From Nocardioides bizhenqiangii (GTDB lineage: Bacteria; Actinomycetota; Actinomycetes; Propionibacteriales; Nocardioidaceae): a stretch of DNA of 64,000 bases. The stretch covers positions 3,409,501-3,473,500 of the forward strand of contig NZ_CP141059.1 in NCBI RefSeq assembly GCF_034661235.1, given 5' to 3'. Each line of letters begins with the position of its first letter. Position 1 is the stretch's first letter. Below, piece after piece: positions 25,828 to 34,700 of this stretch. The translations under genes were made by a program, and so were the position numbers. Below the pieces are notes generated by a model that did not search any database, was not told the DNA's origin, and worked only from the letters and a program-made list of their open reading frames with translations.

Positions 25828-26016
25828 TCAGAGGTTGATGTCTTTGGCTCTGCCCTCGATGCGATCGGTGATGATCGCGGTGACTGCTGCGGCGATGGCG
25901 ATCAGCGCCAGCGTGATGAGGACCCACTCCACGGCGGAGACCCCCCGCTCGTCGTTCCTGGCGCGGGCGATCTGGCCGCGCACCATGATCCAGAGGTAGT
26001 GAACTTCGGGACTCAT
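25828..26016 (-). CDS. flp: Flp-type major pilin
   Basis: 62 aa, the expected size for a Flp prepilin. The sequence RNDERGVSAVEWVLITLALIAIAAAVTAIITDRIEG shows the prepilin cleavage region (G before V-S-A-V-E, with Glu at +5 of the mature form) and the hydrophobic polymerisation helix. The prepilin peptidase that would cleave it (TadV) is not in this window. The start is ATG 26016 with AAGGA 10 nt upstream. A longer frame to 26187 exists but has no ribosome site and reads into tadC. Confidence 0.88.
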   Translation of the reverse strand: MSPEVHYLWIMVRGQIARARNDERGVSAVEWVLITLALIAIAAAVTAIITDRIEGRAKDINL

Positions 26017-26071
26017 TTCCGAGATGTCCTTTCGTGACCGTTGGCGGTGAGGTTTCCCCGTTGATCCGGGC

Positions 26072-26989
26072 TTAAGCCAGGATCCGGGCGAGAGCGGGGT
26101 AGATGAGGAAGATGAGGAAGCCGACGCAGAGGAGGAGCTGAGCGACCAGCATCGACTGCGACCGCTCCTCGGAGCGGGCCTCGGCATCGGCCAGCTCGCG
26201 GTGCCGCATCGACGCGGCCCGGGCGCTGAGCGACTCGCGGACCTTGGCGCCGTCCTCGGCGACGAGGGCGAGCGCGGCCGAGAGGTCGCGGAGCTCGTCG
26301 ACGTCGACCTCCTCGCCGAGCTGCCCGAGCGCCGCCCACGGCGTGATGCCCTGGAGCCGGGCCGCTTCGAGGGCGTCGCGGATGCGGACCAGGCCCCAGC
26401 TGTCGCTGATGGACGACGCGGCCTGCAGCGCTTCCGGGACGCCCCGCCCGCCGGCGAGGTTCATCGCGACCAGGTCGAGGAAGGCGCTCACCATGTGCCG
26501 GAAGGCCCGCCGCCGGTCACGGGCCTGCCGGGAGAGCTCGAGGTAGGGCACCAGCGCTCCGACCACCGCGCCGATGAGGATCACCCAGAGCGGGATCGCG
26601 AACCCGACGAGACCTCCGACGGCGAAGGGGATGAGGACAGCGTTCGGCAGCACCGCACCCAGCAGCGCGCCGCCGGCCGTGCGGGCGAAGAACATCTCCC
26701 GCGACTGACCGACCATGCCGAGGTCGGCATCGAGCCGGGCGGGCAGGCGGACGCCCTGGCTCTCGAGCAGCTCGGCGATCCGCGCCCCGACGCGGCGCAT
26801 CTTCGGGGACTCCTCCGCGTGCCGCCGGTCGGCGGTCAGGAAGGTCTCGCGCCGGCCCCGGGCGAGACGGGCGTCCAGCAGCGCCAGTGCGACCGGACCG
26901 GACGTCGTCGGCTGGACGATCAGCCAGACGGCCACCAGGATCCCGGATCCCACGACGGCACCGGCCAGCATCACGAGCGTGAGGTTCAT
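26072..26989 (-). CDS. tadC: Tad pilus inner-membrane platform protein TadC
   Basis: 305 aa with a T2SSF (GspF-like) domain. The central RRAFRHMVSAFLDLVAMNLAGGRGVPEALQAAS and the helix-turn around LSAALALVAEDGAKVRESLSARAASMRHRELADAEARSEERS are typical. Hydrophobic segments occur at the N-terminus, at residues 100-145 and at the C-terminus (LLLCVGFLIFLIYPALARIL). TadB and TadC form the platform on which the TadA ATPase assembles Flp pilin. It overlaps tadB by 4 nt (ATGA). Confidence 0.9.
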   Translation of the reverse strand: MNLTLVMLAGAVVGSGILVAVWLIVQPTTSGPVALALLDARLARGRRETFLTADRRHAEESPKMRRVGARIAELLESQGVRLPARLDADLGMVGQSREMFFARTAGGALLGAVLPNAVLIPFAVGGLVGFAIPLWVILIGAVVGALVPYLELSRQARDRRRAFRHMVSAFLDLVAMNLAGGRGVPEALQAASSISDSWGLVRIRDALEAARLQGITPWAALGQLGEEVDVDELRDLSAALALVAEDGAKVRESLSARAASMRHRELADAEARSEERSQSMLVAQLLLCVGFLIFLIYPALARILA

Positions 26990-27858
26990 CGGACCGCCTC
27001 CGAGCGCCGGAAGTGGAGGAACCGTCCGGGCAGATCGTCCTTCGCGAGCGCGCGGAGCCAGAGGATCCCCGCCGCGAAGACACCGAGGATCAGGACGAGG
27101 ACGACCTGGCCGGCAGGCGACGAGTACGGCTCGACGTAGTCGCGGTTGAAGACCGCCAGGCCGACGACGACGGCGACCGTGATGCCCACGACGATGGTCA
27201 CGCTCCGCCGGGTCGAGGCCCGACTGGCGTAGATCCGCTGCCGCATCTCCAGCTCCAGCCGCGCGGACCGGGCGAGCGAGGTGAGCACGTCGCGCAGGCC
27301 GGGGCCGCGCAGCCGCGAGTTGAGGATCAGCGCTGCGATGATCAGGTCGGCACCGGCGTCGTCGACGTCCTCGGCGAACCGCTTGAGCGCTTCCGGCAAC
27401 GGCATCCGGACGCGGAGCCGATCGGCCATCGCGGTCAGGTCGGCCCGGATCGCGGGCGACGCGGCGTACGCCGTCGCGGGGATGGCCTGCTCCAGCCCGA
27501 CCGCGCCGGCGACGGTGTCGCGCAGCGACTCCGTCCAGGCGGCGAGCCCCTCCAGCCGGACGATGCCCTGCCGCGCCTCGCGAGCGCCGCCGAACAGCCG
27601 GTCCCAGAACAGGACGAGCAGCGCGCACGCGATCGCGACGACGAGCCACCGGGTGAGCAGCAGGACCAGAAGGAATGCGCCGACCGCGAACGGCACCCGG
27701 CGCCCCGCTGCCTGGATCTGCTCGACGAGCGTGCCCCCGCCCTTCGCGACGCGATCGTCGACGGGGAAGCCGACCAACGACCGCACCAGCAGCACGATCC
27801 CCGCGCCGACCATCGCCCCGAGCAGGACGATGAGGAGGGTGGTGGGTGTCAGTGTCAT
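26986..27858 (-). CDS. tadB: Tad pilus inner-membrane platform protein TadB
   Basis: 290 aa, T2SSF-domain protein. N-terminal helices (TTLLIVLLGAMVGAGIVLLV and FLLVLLLTRWLVVAIACALLVLFW) are followed by the cytosolic helical bundle EGLAAWTESLRDTVAGAVGLEQAI ... LADRLRVRMPLPEALKRFAEDVDDAGADLIIAALIL and C-terminal helices. It partners with TadC. It overlaps tadA by 4 nt and tadC by 4 nt, so tadA-tadB-tadC is a coupled unit. Confidence 0.9.
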   Translation of the reverse strand: MTLTPTTLLIVLLGAMVGAGIVLLVRSLVGFPVDDRVAKGGGTLVEQIQAAGRRVPFAVGAFLLVLLLTRWLVVAIACALLVLFWDRLFGGAREARQGIVRLEGLAAWTESLRDTVAGAVGLEQAIPATAYAASPAIRADLTAMADRLRVRMPLPEALKRFAEDVDDAGADLIIAALILNSRLRGPGLRDVLTSLARSARLELEMRQRIYASRASTRRSVTIVVGITVAVVVGLAVFNRDYVEPYSSPAGQVVLVLILGVFAAGILWLRALAKDDLPGRFLHFRRSEAVR

Positions 27859-29171
27859 CCCGCCCGCTCCACCCACGTCGCCGCCGCACCCGCCCGGTAG
27901 CCGACCGCCTCCAGCTCGTCGAGGCACGAGACGGCAGCGGCCGGCACGGCGTACCCGTCGCGACCGCGAGCGAAGACCTCGCTGGAGAGCACCCGGCCGT
28001 CGACGCCGTTGACCTCGCGGACCGACGTCACCATCCGGCGCAGGGTCCCGCCCTCGGCGAACTCGTTGACCCGCTCGATGAAGATGACGAAGTCGATGGC
28101 GCCGCCGATCAGCATCATCGTCGCGTCGGACGGGAGCCGCTCCGCGCTCTGGATCGCATAGGTGCAGATCCGGTTGAACACCTCTGCGGACGAGTTCGCG
28201 TGGATCGTCGACAGCGAGCCGTCGTTGCCCTGGCTCATCGCGTTGAGCATGGTCACGATCTCGTCGCCGAGCACCTCGCCCACGATCACCCGGCTCGGGT
28301 TCATGCGCAGCGAGCGCCGCACCAGCTCGGCCATGGTGATCGCGCCGGCGCCCTCGGCGTTGGAGAGCCGCTCCTCGAAGGCCACCACGTTGGGATGGAG
28401 GTCCGGGAACTCCCCGAGCCCCAGCTCGAGCGCCCGCTCGACCGTGATCAGGCGCTCGCCCGGCTCGATCTCGTTGGCCAGTGCCCGCAGCAACGTCGTC
28501 TTCCCGGCGTTCGTCGCCCCCGCGATCATGATGTTCTTGCGGGCGCGGACGGCGGCCGACAGGAACGCCGCCAGGTCGGGCGACATGGTGCCGTAGTCGA
28601 CGAGGGTGTCGAGCGACACGCGGGACAGCCGGGCCCGCCGGATCGACACCGACGGCCGGGGACACACGCCCATGACCGCCGAGAGCCGGGAGCCGTCGGG
28701 CAACCGGATGTCGAGCTGGGGATTGGCGGTGTCGAACGGGCGGCTGGTGAGGCCGGAGTAGGCGCCGAGCGTCTGCACCAGCTCGATCAGCTCGTCGTCG
28801 GACTCGGCGACCGGCTCGGCGCGCTCCTCGCGACCGTCGGCGTAGCCGACGAACACCTGGTCGCACCCGTTGATGTCGATGTTCTCGACCTCGGGGTCGT
28901 CGAGCAGCGGCTGGAGCCGGCCGACGCCGAACAGGGCGGCGTGGATGCCGTCGGCGAGGTTCTGCTCCTCGTCCGGCGTCGGTGGCGTCCGGCCGGCGCG
29001 GACCTCCTCACGGGCGTACTGGTCGAGGACCCGGCCGATGACCGCTCGCGCGAACTGCCGCTCGTCCTCCGCCGACATCGGCGGGAGGTGGTTGTCGGCG
29101 TCCTCGCGTCGCTGCCGCGAGACGATGTCGGCGACCTGCTCCCGCAGCTCACGCACCAGCTTCTGGTCCAT
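27855..29171 (-). CDS. tadA: Tad/CpaF secretion ATPase
   Basis: 438 aa, type II/IV secretion ATPase of the CpaF subfamily that powers Flp pilus extension. Walker A GATNAGKT (218-225), an aspartate-box-like segment with conserved His/Glu residues (ELGLGEFPDLHPNVVAFEER), Walker B region RVIVGEVLGDE (about 294-304) and the His-box STIHANS. The N-terminal domain has LQPLLDDPEVENIDINGCDQVFV, typical of CpaF. It begins 6 nt after tadZ. All catalytic motifs look intact. Confidence 0.95.
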   Translation of the reverse strand: MDQKLVRELREQVADIVSRQRREDADNHLPPMSAEDERQFARAVIGRVLDQYAREEVRAGRTPPTPDEEQNLADGIHAALFGVGRLQPLLDDPEVENIDINGCDQVFVGYADGREERAEPVAESDDELIELVQTLGAYSGLTSRPFDTANPQLDIRLPDGSRLSAVMGVCPRPSVSIRRARLSRVSLDTLVDYGTMSPDLAAFLSAAVRARKNIMIAGATNAGKTTLLRALANEIEPGERLITVERALELGLGEFPDLHPNVVAFEERLSNAEGAGAITMAELVRRSLRMNPSRVIVGEVLGDEIVTMLNAMSQGNDGSLSTIHANSSAEVFNRICTYAIQSAERLPSDATMMLIGGAIDFVIFIERVNEFAEGGTLRRMVTSVREVNGVDGRVLSSEVFARGRDGYAVPAAAVSCLDELEAVGYRAGAAATWVERAG

Positions 29172-29177
29172 GCCGGA

Positions 29178-29957
29178 CTACCTCCCGCTCGCGAGGTCGG
29201 AGGCCCGGTGGGCGCCGGACAGCCGCTGGGCCAGCTGGGTCGCCGACCGGCCGAGCAGCGTCTTCCGGAGCTGACCGATGCGCTGACCGGCCAGGATCTT
29301 CGCCGCCTTCGGATCGTCGGCGACGATGCCGAGGACGGTCACGCCGAGCCGCTCGTGGTCGAGCAGCTGCTGGAGGTCGGCGGCGCTGCGGGTGTCGCGG
29401 TAGTCGGTCACGACGACCACGCCGACCGGCTTGCCTCCCGGACCGCCGATCCCGAGCGTCGACCCGAGAGAGCGCAGTCGCTCGCGGAGGTGGGCGGTGC
29501 CCGCGATGTCGGCCCGCGTGACGAGCACGACGATGTCGGCGCCCGTGAAGACCGGCATCGCGGCGCTGCCCGGGACGACCCGGCCGCAGTCGACGAGGAC
29601 GTCCGTCCGGTGCTGGGCGAAGACCGCCGGCAGCTGGCCCCACGCCGCTCCGAGCCCGGACAGCTGGTCGGGCGAGGCGAGTCCGACGAGGACGTCGACG
29701 CCCATCGCCGTGTGCTGGAGGTGCTCGGTCAGGTCGGCCTCGGCGGCGCCGCGTCGTACTGCCGCACCGAGCGACAACAGCCCCCGGTCGGGGTCGAGCG
29801 GGCCGCCTCCGACCGCGCGGTTGCGCCACATGACGTCGCCCCCGGCGGGGTCGACGTCGGCGAGCACGACCGGCGCCGGCCAGCTGGCGGCGATCGCCGC
29901 GATCGCGGTCGAGACGCCCGGCGAGCCCTTGGCGGAGGCGAACGCGTAGACGGTCAC
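29178..29957 (-). CDS. tadZ: TadZ/CpaE-like MinD-family protein with an altered P-loop
   Basis: 259 aa, ParA/MinD fold, expected to position the Tad apparatus at the pole. The deviant Walker A reads SAKGSPGVST (residues 8-17). The signature lysine (Lys10) is kept, but the nucleotide-binding lysine of the usual GK(T/S) is Val15, so ATP hydrolysis may be lost. Switch-like segments are VVLADVDPAGGDV and VLVDCGRVV. It lies between the CpaB-like gene (4-nt overlap) and tadA. Confidence 0.82.
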   Translation of the reverse strand: MTVYAFASAKGSPGVSTAIAAIAASWPAPVVLADVDPAGGDVMWRNRAVGGGPLDPDRGLLSLGAAVRRGAAEADLTEHLQHTAMGVDVLVGLASPDQLSGLGAAWGQLPAVFAQHRTDVLVDCGRVVPGSAAMPVFTGADIVVLVTRADIAGTAHLRERLRSLGSTLGIGGPGGKPVGVVVVTDYRDTRSAADLQQLLDHERLGVTVLGIVADDPKAAKILAGQRIGQLRKTLLGRSATQLAQRLSGAHRASDLASGR

Positions 29958-30685
29958 TGGCCGTCCTCGAGGTCGACGTCGGGGTCCAGGCCGGAGTCGA
30001 GGATGGCGAGGCCGGCCTCGCCGGCGCCGGCGGCGTCGATCACCGAGAGCGCCACCTGGTCGAGCACCAGCAGGCTGGCGGTCGGGAGGTCCGTGCTGGA
30101 GCCCAGGTCGTCGGTCTCGGGTTCGGTGACCTCCAGGACGTAGGCCGTGCCGAGGACCTCGGCCTTCTCGGTGCCACCGGAGGCACTGGTGGCGCGCACG
30201 ACCTGCACCAGGTCACCGGACCGGACCGTCGCGGCCGGCGCCAGCTCGCCGACGAGCGGGACGGACACGATCGCGCGGCCGTCGGGGATCGGGTCCTCGC
30301 TCGACACGTTGTTCTCGGTGAGCAGGGTGCCCGGCTCGATGCGGGTGGTGGCGTAGGCGCCGACCACCTCGTCGGTGAACTCCTCAGGGATCACGGGGAT
30401 GTCCTCGCTGGCGACCCGCACCACCTGGAGGTGTTCCTCGGTGATCTGCATCCCTGGCTCGATGGGCTGGCTGGCCGCCAGCACCGGCACCCGGCTGTCC
30501 ATGCGAACGGCGAGCAGACCCGCGACGAGGGCACCTCCGACGATCAGCAGGAGCGCCAGCGCGGCAAGTGCCGGGCGACGCTGTCGCGGTGGTGCGATCT
30601 GGCCGGCCGGGTTGGGAACCGCGGCCCGCCTGCCTGCGCGGCTGCGCTGACGATCGGCGACGGTTCCGCTGATGTCGTTGCTCAC
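29954..30685 (-). CDS. cpaB: Flp pilus assembly protein CpaB/RcpC (SAF domain)
   Basis: 243 aa from GTG 30685, which has GGAGG 5 nt upstream; the ATG at 30739 would add 18 residues with no ribosome site. A basic N-terminus, one transmembrane helix (ALAALALLLIVGGALVAGLL) and a SAF domain (VPVLAASQPIEPGMQITEEHLQVV ... AYATTRIEPGTLLTENNV) follow. A periplasm-facing RcpC-like domain (LAPAATVRSGDLVQVVRATS) with an acidic C-terminus completes it. First gene of the Tad operon, which runs cpaB-tadZ-tadA-tadB-tadC-flp-tadE-tadE-tadG-LysM/BTAD. Confidence 0.88.
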   Translation of the reverse strand: MSNDISGTVADRQRSRAGRRAAVPNPAGQIAPPRQRRPALAALALLLIVGGALVAGLLAVRMDSRVPVLAASQPIEPGMQITEEHLQVVRVASEDIPVIPEEFTDEVVGAYATTRIEPGTLLTENNVSSEDPIPDGRAIVSVPLVGELAPAATVRSGDLVQVVRATSASGGTEKAEVLGTAYVLEVTEPETDDLGSSTDLPTASLLVLDQVALSVIDAAGAGEAGLAILDSGLDPDVDLEDGQ

Positions 30686-30928
30686 GACGTCCTCCGAGAT
30701 GGTCCGAGATTCCGAGCGGCCCGCGTCCACGGACCCCATGTGACTGCGGGTCCGCCTACCCCGAATGACACGTCACGAACCTCGAGAGTTGCGTGGGAGT
30801 CGAACGCGGGCCGGGCCAGTCCGAATGATAAGCGGTCCGGGTGGCCGATCTTCGTCCGGATGTTTGCGGGGTCACACCGCGGGTAACCCGGAGGCCGTCA
30901 GCGTTTCCACCAATCACAGGAGTTCGAC
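30686..30928. promoter_or_regulatory. Divergent control region of the Tad operon and WXG100 gene
   Basis: 243 bp with no coding character. It must hold promoters for both directions. GGACCC (30731-30736) and GGGTCC (30748-30753) form a 6-bp dyad with 11-nt spacing. The sequence CGAATGA occurs twice (near 30764 and 30821), about 57 bp apart. I cannot assign a regulator. Confidence 0.4.
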
Positions 30929-31231
30929 ATGGCAGGACCCGACGGCAGCATCTCCATCGATCACGGTTCCATCGAGGCCCAGGCCAGGAACCTCGGTGAT
31001 CTCAAGAACGAGCTGGAGAACGCGGTTCAGACGACCACTGGTCAGATCCAGAGCCTCTACGACTCCGGCGCCTTCAAGGGTCTGTCCGGCTCGTCGTTCC
31101 AGGAGATCTTCGCTCGCTGGAACAAGGAATCCGGTGACCTGTTCGCGGTCATCGACGAGTTCGTGACCTACCTCGGCAAGGCGTCCTCGGCCTTCTCCGA
31201 GGTCGACCAGGCATTCACCATCAAGCTGTGA
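30929..31231 (+). CDS. WXG100-family (Esx-like) secreted protein, FxG variant
   Basis: 100 aa, exactly the family length. Two amphipathic helices are separated by a turn at residues 45-53 where the WxG should be; here it is FKG (Phe49-Gly51), with a tryptophan later (Trp64). The pattern SIDHGSIEAQARNLGDLKNELENAVQTTTGQIQSLYDSGAFKGLSGSSFQEIFARWN matches EsxA/WXG100. Such proteins are exported as dimers by the FtsK-like EccC/EssC, which is encoded convergently just downstream. AGGAG lies 6 nt before ATG 30929, and a strong terminator follows, so it is a one-gene transcript. Confidence 0.86.
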   Translation: MAGPDGSISIDHGSIEAQARNLGDLKNELENAVQTTTGQIQSLYDSGAFKGLSGSSFQEIFARWNKESGDLFAVIDEFVTYLGKASSAFSEVDQAFTIKL

Positions 31232-31268
31232 GACCGGCGGCGCGCTCAGGACGCCGCGCTTCACCACC

Positions 31269-31302
31269 ACGGCCCGGCACTCCGAGGGGAGTGCCGGGCC
31301 GT
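31269..31302 (+). terminator. Hairpin terminator, 15-bp perfect stem
   Basis: ACGGCCCGGCACTCC (31269-31283), 4-nt loop GAGG, exact complement 31288-31302. It lies 37 nt after the WXG100 stop. There is no U-tract. Confidence 0.85.
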
Positions 31303-31398
31303 CGCGTCTGCGTCCGGAGACCGGCGCGAGGCGTAACCGCAACGGGTCGCGCGGGTTAGTACCTGCAAATCGCCCCTGGCGCTGGGAGGAGCTCGGGC

Positions 31399-31710
31399 AT
31401 GGACGAGGACGAGCTCAGGGCAGCGCCGGCCATCGACACGATCTCGCTTCTCGTGACCGCAGCGCGCCGAGCCGGGTTCGACGTCGACTCGGATCCGCTG
31501 GACCAGGTCGCGGTCGACGTGGGCCCTCGCCGCACCGGGTGGCTTCACGTCCGAGCAATGGCGGTCGCCGGCGTCGCGATCCTCGCGGCGGCCATCGGCG
31601 CCGAGAGCACCTCCGACGGCAAGGCAGCGGTCGTCGCGAGCATCCTCGTCCTGATGTGTGCCTCGCTGGCGGACATCTACAACGGTCGCCCGGCGGCGCC
31701 GCGCCCCTAG
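31399..31710 (+). CDS. Small membrane protein of unknown function
   Basis: 103 aa. An acidic N-terminal ~50 residues (MDEDELRAAPAIDTISLLVTAARRAGFDVDSDPLDQVAVDVG) is followed by two closely spaced hydrophobic segments (AMAVAGVAILAAAIGA and AAVVASILVLMCASLADIY). A GGGAGGAG ribosome site precedes ATG 31399 at good spacing, which supports expression. I do not recognise the family. The position between the WXG100 gene and the eccC gene makes a T7SS accessory role possible, but that is only inference. The stop codon lies in the base of the following hairpin. Confidence 0.6.
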   Translation: MDEDELRAAPAIDTISLLVTAARRAGFDVDSDPLDQVAVDVGPRRTGWLHVRAMAVAGVAILAAAIGAESTSDGKAAVVASILVLMCASLADIYNGRPAAPRP

Positions 31711-31768
31711 GAGCCCGCTGAACAATCCGCCCTGCTGCGCGGCGGCCGGATTGTTCAGCGCACTCCTA
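31708..31768. terminator. Bidirectional hairpin between convergent genes
   Basis: CGCTGAACAATCCG (31716-31729) pairs exactly with 31747-31760 (14 bp). Outside this, TAGGAG (31708-31713) pairs with CTCCTA (31763-31768). The two outer arms contain the stop codons of the small membrane gene (TAG 31708-31710) and of eccC (minus strand, 31766-31768), so both transcripts end in it. Confidence 0.8.
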
Positions 31769-34700
31769 GCCCACCAGCGGGACCTGGACCCCGATCTGGT
31801 CGCCGGTGCCGGGGAAGACCACTCCCCTGCCGGGCTGCACGCGCGGCACCAGCGACGTGCGGGAGACCCGGCCCCCGAAGACGTCTCCCTGCAACGGCTC
31901 CTGCGGTGACAGCAGCAGGCCCTTTCGGCCCGACCGGGCCTCGACCACCCAGCCGGAGAACCCGGCGCTGAGCTCGCTGACCCCTCCGCCGAGGACCACG
32001 TGGAACCCGCGGTCTCGCGCCTGGCGGACGACCGCGCCCATCACCGGGGCGAGCGGGCCCTCCTTGAGTCGTTCTCCGTCGTCGATGAGGACGACGGAGC
32101 CGTGTCCCAGGGCGCGCAGCCGCTCGATCACGTCGTCCTGGGCGTGCTCGATCCCGACCAGCGCGTCGTCGCCGAGGTCGTCGCTGAGCAGGTTCACGCT
32201 CGGGGTGAACCCGAGGACCTGACGTCCGTCCGCGCGGGCCCACCGGCAGATGAACCGCAGCGCGTTGGTGCGACCGCTGGAGGGCGGCCCGACGACGAGC
32301 ATCGGGGTGTTCGCGGCGTCCACGCTCACGAGCTCGAGCCGGTCGCCGCCGACGCCGACCGGGATGTGACCACTCGGCAGCGGCGGCGGGGAGGCGAGCA
32401 CCGACGTCGCGTCGATCTCGCTCGGCAGCGCCGCCAGCCGGAACGGGCGCTGCGCCTCCGGTGCCGGTCCCTCGTCTCGTTCGGCGGCGGTGAGCGTCGC
32501 CCCGAGCTCGCGCACCATCGCGGACTGCGCGGCGCCGGAGGTGTCGTCGCCCAGGACGGCGACCTGCGCCTCGATGCCGGACTCCGCCCACAGGCCACGC
32601 CCGTCGGACAGGTGGTCCGGCACGTCCTTGGCCTTCAGGCCACCGCTCGTGTAGTCGCTGCGGTCGGGCAGCCGCAGCAGCAGCTTGTCCTCGACCAGCG
32701 ACGCGACCCGACCCGAGAGGAGCGACCGGTCGCCGGCCACCACGACGTGGATGCCGACGCTGGCTCCCTCCCGGAGGAGCCCGAGCATGCGGTCGTTGAG
32801 GCGGCCGACGTCGACCTCGCTCAGGTCGGAGACGAAGCCCTCCCACCGGTCGAGCAGGAGTACGACGTACGGCAGCCTCTCGTCGGCCGGCACCGCCCGC
32901 CGCTGCTCGTCGATGTCGGCGTATCCCGACCTTCCGAGCACGTCCTGGCGCCGCTTGACCTCGTCGCCGAGCCGCTCCAGCAGCCGGCTCGCCCGCTCCA
33001 CCTCGGTGCGCTGCACGACGGCACCGGTCTGCGGCAGCGCGGTGAGCGGCAGCAGCGCGCCGTTGCCGCAGTCGAGGCCGTAGAGGTGCAGGTCGCGCGA
33101 TCGGGTGACCTCGGCTAGGCCGACGGCGATGGTGCGCAGCGCGGTCGACCGCCCGGACCTGGCTCCGCCGGCGATGTAGAGGTGCCCGGAGGTGCCGAGG
33201 GTGAACTCGCGGGGACGCTGTGCCTGGTCCGCGGGGTGGTCCTCCAGCACCCACGGCGCCGACCACCCGACGACCCGATCGGGGTCGGGCTTGGCGGCGA
33301 CGAGGTCGCGCAGCGCGGCCAGGGTGACCGGCGCCGGGAGCTCCGGCAGCCACGGCGAGTGCTGGGGGCCGACGCCGCGCAGCTCGGCGGCGCCGGTGAT
33401 CGCCTCGACCAGCACGGACAGGTCCGTCTCGCCCTCGTCGGTCTGGCTCCCCTCCTCCTTGGGCCGGCCCGGCGCGGGGTGGCCGACCAGGTCCCAACCG
33501 ACCGGCCACACGAGCGGTGGCTCGCGCACGACGTCCTCGACCGGCTTGGTGTCCGGGCGGGCGCCGCCGACGCGGCCGGCCTGGAACGGGAGCAGCGAGG
33601 AGTGGCCGAGCCGGGCGTAGCCGCGGCCGGGCTGGTCGGGACGGATGGTCGCGGAGTCACCGGCGTCGATGACGTCCTTGGACTCCGACTCGTCGGTCAC
33701 CCGCAACGCGATCCGCAGGTTGGTGTTGGCCCGGATGTCGTTGGAGATCACGCCCGACGGCCGCTGGGTGGCGAGGACCAGGTGGATGCCCAGCGACCGG
33801 CCGCGCTGGGCGATGGTCACCAGGCCGGTCACGAAGTCGGGCAGCTCGGCCTTGAGGCTGGCGAACTCGTCGATCACGATCGCCAGCCGCGGGATCGGCG
33901 GCAGCCCCGGGTCGCGCCGTTGCAACGCCCAGTAGTCCTCGAGGTCCTTGGCTCCCGGTACGGCGAGCAGGTGCTCGCGGCGCTTGAGCTCGGCGCCGAG
34001 CGAGGTCAGTGCCCGGCTGACCAGGTGCGTGTCGAGGTCGGTCACCATGCCGACCGTGTGGGGCAGTCGGGCGCAGTCCTTGAACGCCGACCCGCCCTTG
34101 TAGTCGACGAGCACGAACGTCAGCTGCTCCGGACTGTTGGCGACGGCCAGCGAGGCCACGATGGTCTGGAGGAGCTCGGACTTTCCGGAGCCCGTCGTAC
34201 CGGCGATGAGAGCGTGCGGCCCGTCCTTGCGGATGTCGAGCCGGAACGGCCCGTCGAAGCCTTCGCCGATGACGACGTCGGTGCGCGCCTCCGGCCCCCA
34301 ACGGCGCGCCACCCCGTCCGGCGTCGGGTGCTCGAGGGCGATGCACTCCAGCAGCCGCGCCGAGGCCGGCAGCCCGGACACCTCGACCGTCGGTGTGGTG
34401 TCGCGCACCGGGGCGAGGGCCCTCCCGATGCGGGTCGCCCACGCCGCCTCGACCAGGTCCGGACGGATCCGGGCGACCGCCTCGGACCCGGTGCGTCGCA
34501 GCTCGACGAGACCCTCCTGCACGTCGAGCACGGCGCGGCACTCCTCCGGGAGCAGCCGCACGTCCTCGTCGAGGCAGATCACCTTCACGCCGACGGCCGG
34601 TCCTTCGCGCAGCAGCGTCACCAGGCCGGGCAGCGCGCGCAGTCGCCGGGCGCCGTCGACCACGACCAGCACGTCCGGGCGGGGGGTTGCGTCGCCGGGA

